From CAZFPA01 sp964520975 (GTDB lineage Bacteria; Bacillota; Negativicutes; Selenomonadales; Selenomonadaceae), in assembly GCA_964520975.1 (NCBI GenBank), contig CAZFPA010000005.1:8155-72154 (forward strand): a stretch of 64,000 nucleotides of DNA, given 5' to 3'. Shown here in pieces: positions 61,201 through 64,000 of this stretch. The position numbers and the translations under genes were made by a program. A model generated the notes under the pieces. That model saw nothing but the letters and a program-made list of their open reading frames with translations. It was not told the DNA's origin and did not search any database. Position 1 is the first letter of the stretch, and every line of letters starts with the position of its first letter.

Positions 61201-63921
61201 CCCTTCCCAATTCTGCAGGCACATGCGCAGTACATGTGCGAGCTCGCTGGTCGGGATTTCGACATGGCAGCGGTGCTCCAGCCGGCGGCAAAGCTTCTGC
61301 AGCCGCTGATAGGCCTCCGCATGCGCGGCCAGATAGGCTTCGCAGTCCGGGAATTTCTCCAGCTCCTGCTGATGCACGATGCGGTCCATCATGAAGAGCA
61401 TGTGGATCACGATGCCGGTCTGCACCTCATCCGGCAGCTGTCCGCCCTGCAGGCTGCCCCAGCGGCGCAGGATCTCCCGCACATCATTGATGATGCCGCC
61501 CGCGTCGATGTCCTTCACATGCTGCTGCAGCGACAGCTTGATCTTCTGATAGTTGCGTTCCTGTTCAATGAGGCGGCCCAGGCGCAAAATCCCCTTTGCC
61601 TCGAGCACCTCCGCGGCCGCAAAGAACGGGATGCGCTCAATGGAAAAGTCCACGGTCCCGGCAACCGCGATGATATTGTACTTGCTGCTCAGCGTCTGCA
61701 CCCGGCAGAGAAAATCATTGCGGTCGATGATATTCATGGCCTGGATCTCCACGAGTTCCTCACCGGCCAGGTTCTTTTCCAGATATTCCTTCAGGTACAG
61801 GGCCGCCCCCGCCCCCGTAAAGCAGGCGGTAATGATGAGCAGCGGGCGCACCGCACCCTTTTCCCGCACCTCGGTCACATGGTATTTCCCATAGCTGCAG
61901 CACTCCTGATACACCTCCTGCAGGCTGCTGCCATCGACGGCCTTATGGCAGGCCTCAATCACAATCGGCGTGCTCACAAGATCGAGGCTGCGCACCGCGA
62001 TGCCCAGCTCCTCATGCAGCATGTCAGCAAAATTGTTCAATGAGCCCATATCGACGAGCAGCAGGACACCGCACGATGTATCCATGCCGCGCAGGACATC
62101 GCGCACAGCCTGATACATATCCGCCACCTTCATGGACAGCGGCATGTCCATACCGTGCACCAGCTCCTCGCCCGTCAGTGAGTTCGCCACCTGCGCCATA
62201 CTGCTGGCCGTAGCGTTCCCGTGCATGAGCAGCAGGATCTGCACCCGGCCACGCACGGCCTGCCGCCGGGCCGCAGCCGGCGTCAGGAACATCGCGATGT
62301 AGCCGATTTCATCAAACGGCACGTCGATCCGGAATTTCTTCTCAATCTGCCGGGCCATCTGTGTCGCGGCCGCGAACTCCGCCGCGTAGGTCTTGCGCAC
62401 GTTCTCCAGCCGCGGGTAATAGATGCCGCAGCCAAAGCGGATGCGCTCGAGGCTCTTGCCCAGATGCAGTGCAAAGCCGCAGTACACCTTTTCATCAAAC
62501 TCGCGCTGCAGCGTCTTCTCCGCAAATCCAAGCAGTTCCTCCACCGTATCGACAACCTCGGCAGAAACCACCTTGAGCAGTTCCTCGCGCCGGAACTTCA
62601 CCGGCAGATTGCTCAGATAGCGCTTGAAATACTCCTCCATATCGAGATTCAGGAGCTTCTGGATCTCCGGCTCCTCCATACCCTGCGCCCGCAGGCTGTC
62701 CATCTTCTTGAGCAGCCCGTCGTAGAAAAAGATTTCCTCCTGCCCCGCCGGGTCCTCGACTGGCAGCGCAGCGGCCAGCTCCGGGTTATCCGGCGAAAAC
62801 ACCAGGATTTCCTCCTTTTTGTCCATGAGCTTCTTGACGGCCTCCCGATGCTCGCAGAGCTCCAGGATGCCGCGCTTGACGCGCGCCGCCAGCTCCTCCT
62901 GCTTGATGATGATATAGGGCTGCACCTCGGAGCGGAAATACAAAAAGGCTTTGGCACAGGCAAGCTGGATATCGCTGCGCAGCTGCCCGATATTGTTTGG
63001 GCAGCTGTAGAGCAGCAGTGAAACCATCGCGTTGTACTGCACATAAATGTCTTTCTGCAGGCGGCGGGCCTCCGACTGGATGAACTCCCGGATCAGCCCA
63101 TAGCGCTCCTCCAGGCTGCGCTCCCGCAAGGCCGGCAGCGGAATCGTCATCGGAATGCGCCGGGTGAACGTCGCCAGCAGATGCGATTCAGGGTCCTCGG
63201 TCGTAGCCGCGATGAGCTGCACCGAGGAATGCACCATGCGCGTCGTCTCCCCCAGAGGACGGAAGCAGCCCTTGTCGATGAAGGTGAACAGCATTTCCTG
63301 CCCTTGCGCGGAAAGGCGATGGACCTCATCCAGAAAGAAGATACCGCCATCCGCCTTTTTGAGCAGCCCCTCGCGGTCGGCATCCGCGCCGCTGTACGCG
63401 CCCTTTTTCACGCCGAAGATCTGCGCGCTAAGCAGCTGCGGATTATCCGCATAATCCGCACAGTTGAAGCGTACAAAAGGAGCCTTTTCATCGATGATGT
63501 GCATCTCCCTCGCAAACGCGCACATGGCCTCCGCGAACATGGACTTGCCAACGCCCGTCTCGCCGAGGATCAGCACATGCAGCCCGCGCGGCGGGTACAG
63601 GATCGCCGCCTTGGCCTGCTGCACGGCCATCTGCAGGCTGCTGTCCGCGCCAATCATATCATCGAGACTGTTGGCCTGCGTGGGCAGAGCCTCCGCCCGC
63701 ACCGGAGCCGCCGTGCCGCCGGCCCAGAGCCGATAGCGCACAGGACGCCCACTGAGCTTTTCCACCCGGCCGGCATCACTGAGGCGGTTCAGATACCGGC
63801 TGACCGTGGCCCGGTCAAGTGTCAGCAGCTGCCCCAATTCCAGCGCTGTCAACCCGGCCTTATCTTTGGCATGGATCTCCAGCATACGATACACCTGGTC
63901 AATTCTTCCCAAATCCAGCAC
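61198..63921 (-). CDS. LevR-type sigma-54 activator with PTS regulation domains
   Basis: 907 residues. N-terminal winged HTH (1-70, LTLDRATVSRYLNRLSDAG), AAA+ domain (about 90-330) with Walker A LGETGVGKSMFAEAM, the sigma-54 contact loop written GAYSGA instead of GAFTGA, and Walker B GGIFFLDEVHRL; then PRD1 (about 430-540), EIIA-Man-like (about 555-680, LLLMHGNATASSMAQV), EIIB-Gat-like (about 700-780) and PRD2 to the C-terminus. PTS phosphorylation of PRD His residues sets its activity. It should activate the two sigma-54 promoters next to it. Confidence 0.93.
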   Translation of the reverse strand: MLDLGRIDQVYRMLEIHAKDKAGLTALELGQLLTLDRATVSRYLNRLSDAGRVEKLSGRPVRYRLWAGGTAAPVRAEALPTQANSLDDMIGADSSLQMAVQQAKAAILYPPRGLHVLILGETGVGKSMFAEAMCAFAREMHIIDEKAPFVRFNCADYADNPQLLSAQIFGVKKGAYSGADADREGLLKKADGGIFFLDEVHRLSAQGQEMLFTFIDKGCFRPLGETTRMVHSSVQLIAATTEDPESHLLATFTRRIPMTIPLPALRERSLEERYGLIREFIQSEARRLQKDIYVQYNAMVSLLLYSCPNNIGQLRSDIQLACAKAFLYFRSEVQPYIIIKQEELAARVKRGILELCEHREAVKKLMDKKEEILVFSPDNPELAAALPVEDPAGQEEIFFYDGLLKKMDSLRAQGMEEPEIQKLLNLDMEEYFKRYLSNLPVKFRREELLKVVSAEVVDTVEELLGFAEKTLQREFDEKVYCGFALHLGKSLERIRFGCGIYYPRLENVRKTYAAEFAAATQMARQIEKKFRIDVPFDEIGYIAMFLTPAAARRQAVRGRVQILLLMHGNATASSMAQVANSLTGEELVHGMDMPLSMKVADMYQAVRDVLRGMDTSCGVLLLVDMGSLNNFADMLHEELGIAVRSLDLVSTPIVIEACHKAVDGSSLQEVYQECCSYGKYHVTEVREKGAVRPLLIITACFTGAGAALYLKEYLEKNLAGEELVEIQAMNIIDRNDFLCRVQTLSSKYNIIAVAGTVDFSIERIPFFAAAEVLEAKGILRLGRLIEQERNYQKIKLSLQQHVKDIDAGGIINDVREILRRWGSLQGGQLPDEVQTGIVIHMLFMMDRIVHQQELEKFPDCEAYLAAHAEAYQRLQKLCRRLEHRCHVEIPTSELAHVLRMCLQNWEG

Positions 63922-64000
63922 TCCTCTTCCGGAATAATTCTAACAATTCTAATCATAACATAAAATCGAACAATACGAAATGGTACGTACCAATTCAAAG
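63922..64000. other. Upstream region of the activator gene
   Basis: AT-rich 79 bp reaching the right edge. It contains a short direct repeat TTAGAATT on one strand, about 20-30 bp before the activator ATG. No firm promoter could be set. Confidence 0.4.

Overview
The window looks like a chromosome segment of a diderm Firmicute (Negativicutes, Selenomonas/Mitsuokella-like). It is GC-rich with AT-rich intergenic regions. The main clue is a porin with an N-terminal S-layer-homology domain and a C-terminal beta-barrel (56302-57549), the OmpM type typical of Negativicutes. It sits among Firmicutes-type control elements: a T-box on trpS, a BirA operator on bioY, a LevR-type sigma-54 activator and an RpiR regulator. 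The genus is inference. The window holds one 100-N assembly gap (44135-44234). No phage, IS or CRISPR was seen.

1-9.2 kb: a leftward catabolic operon running off the left edge: histidine ammonia-lyase, a polar amino-acid ABC transporter, an M20 amidohydrolase, a HutF-like amidohydrolase and both subunits of aconitase X, with an RpiR regulator upstream. 9.3-17.4 kb: a complete kdpFABCDE potassium-uptake operon, including a 26-residue kdpF and a candidate KdpE operator. 17.5-22.2 kb: a small secreted protein, an ArsR-type regulator, a 5'-nucleotidase, tRNA-Gln(CTG), a LacI-type regulator and ung. 22.2-29.6 kb: a twin-PBPb GGDEF sensor, an ECF cobalt/nickel transporter and an orphan AraC-type response regulator. 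30-36 kb: a Na+-pump beta subunit with a thioesterase and a gamma-like peptide, a transglutaminase-like protein, T-box-controlled trpS and aspA, followed by a dense DnaA-box cluster. 36.8-46 kb: a twin-PBPb hybrid histidine kinase, a SIS isomerase operon, two tiny coupled ORFs, a dicarboxylate/amino-acid symporter and a membrane MutS-like ATPase. 46-55 kb: bioYDA, a GGDEF-EAL protein, a HAD phosphatase, an MFS exporter, a PilZ/YcgR protein and a secreted protein. 55-64 kb: a ROK kinase, the OmpM porin, a MupG-type glycosidase, a lactose/cellobiose-family PTS and a LevR-type activator.

Two observations stand out. First, a dispersed repeat of about 140-165 bp occurs at 22.2, 29.6, 36.6, 42.4 and 43.9-44.3 kb. 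It ends in a nearly invariant promoter-like module: palindrome ATTTCGCGTTGCGAAAT, -35 TTGCGA, an 18-bp conserved spacer, -10 TATAAT. Most intact copies point at a regulatory or DNA-maintenance gene, and one tandem array brackets the assembly gap. Second, both the PTS operon and the separate porin-kinase operon start at near-consensus sigma-54 promoters with shared TGCACACT operator half-sites. This suggests that the LevR-type activator co-controls outer-membrane entry, inner-membrane phosphotransfer and intracellular processing of one sugar.

Leftward genes dominate on both sides of the DnaA-box cluster, so it lies inside one replichore and is unlikely to be the origin.
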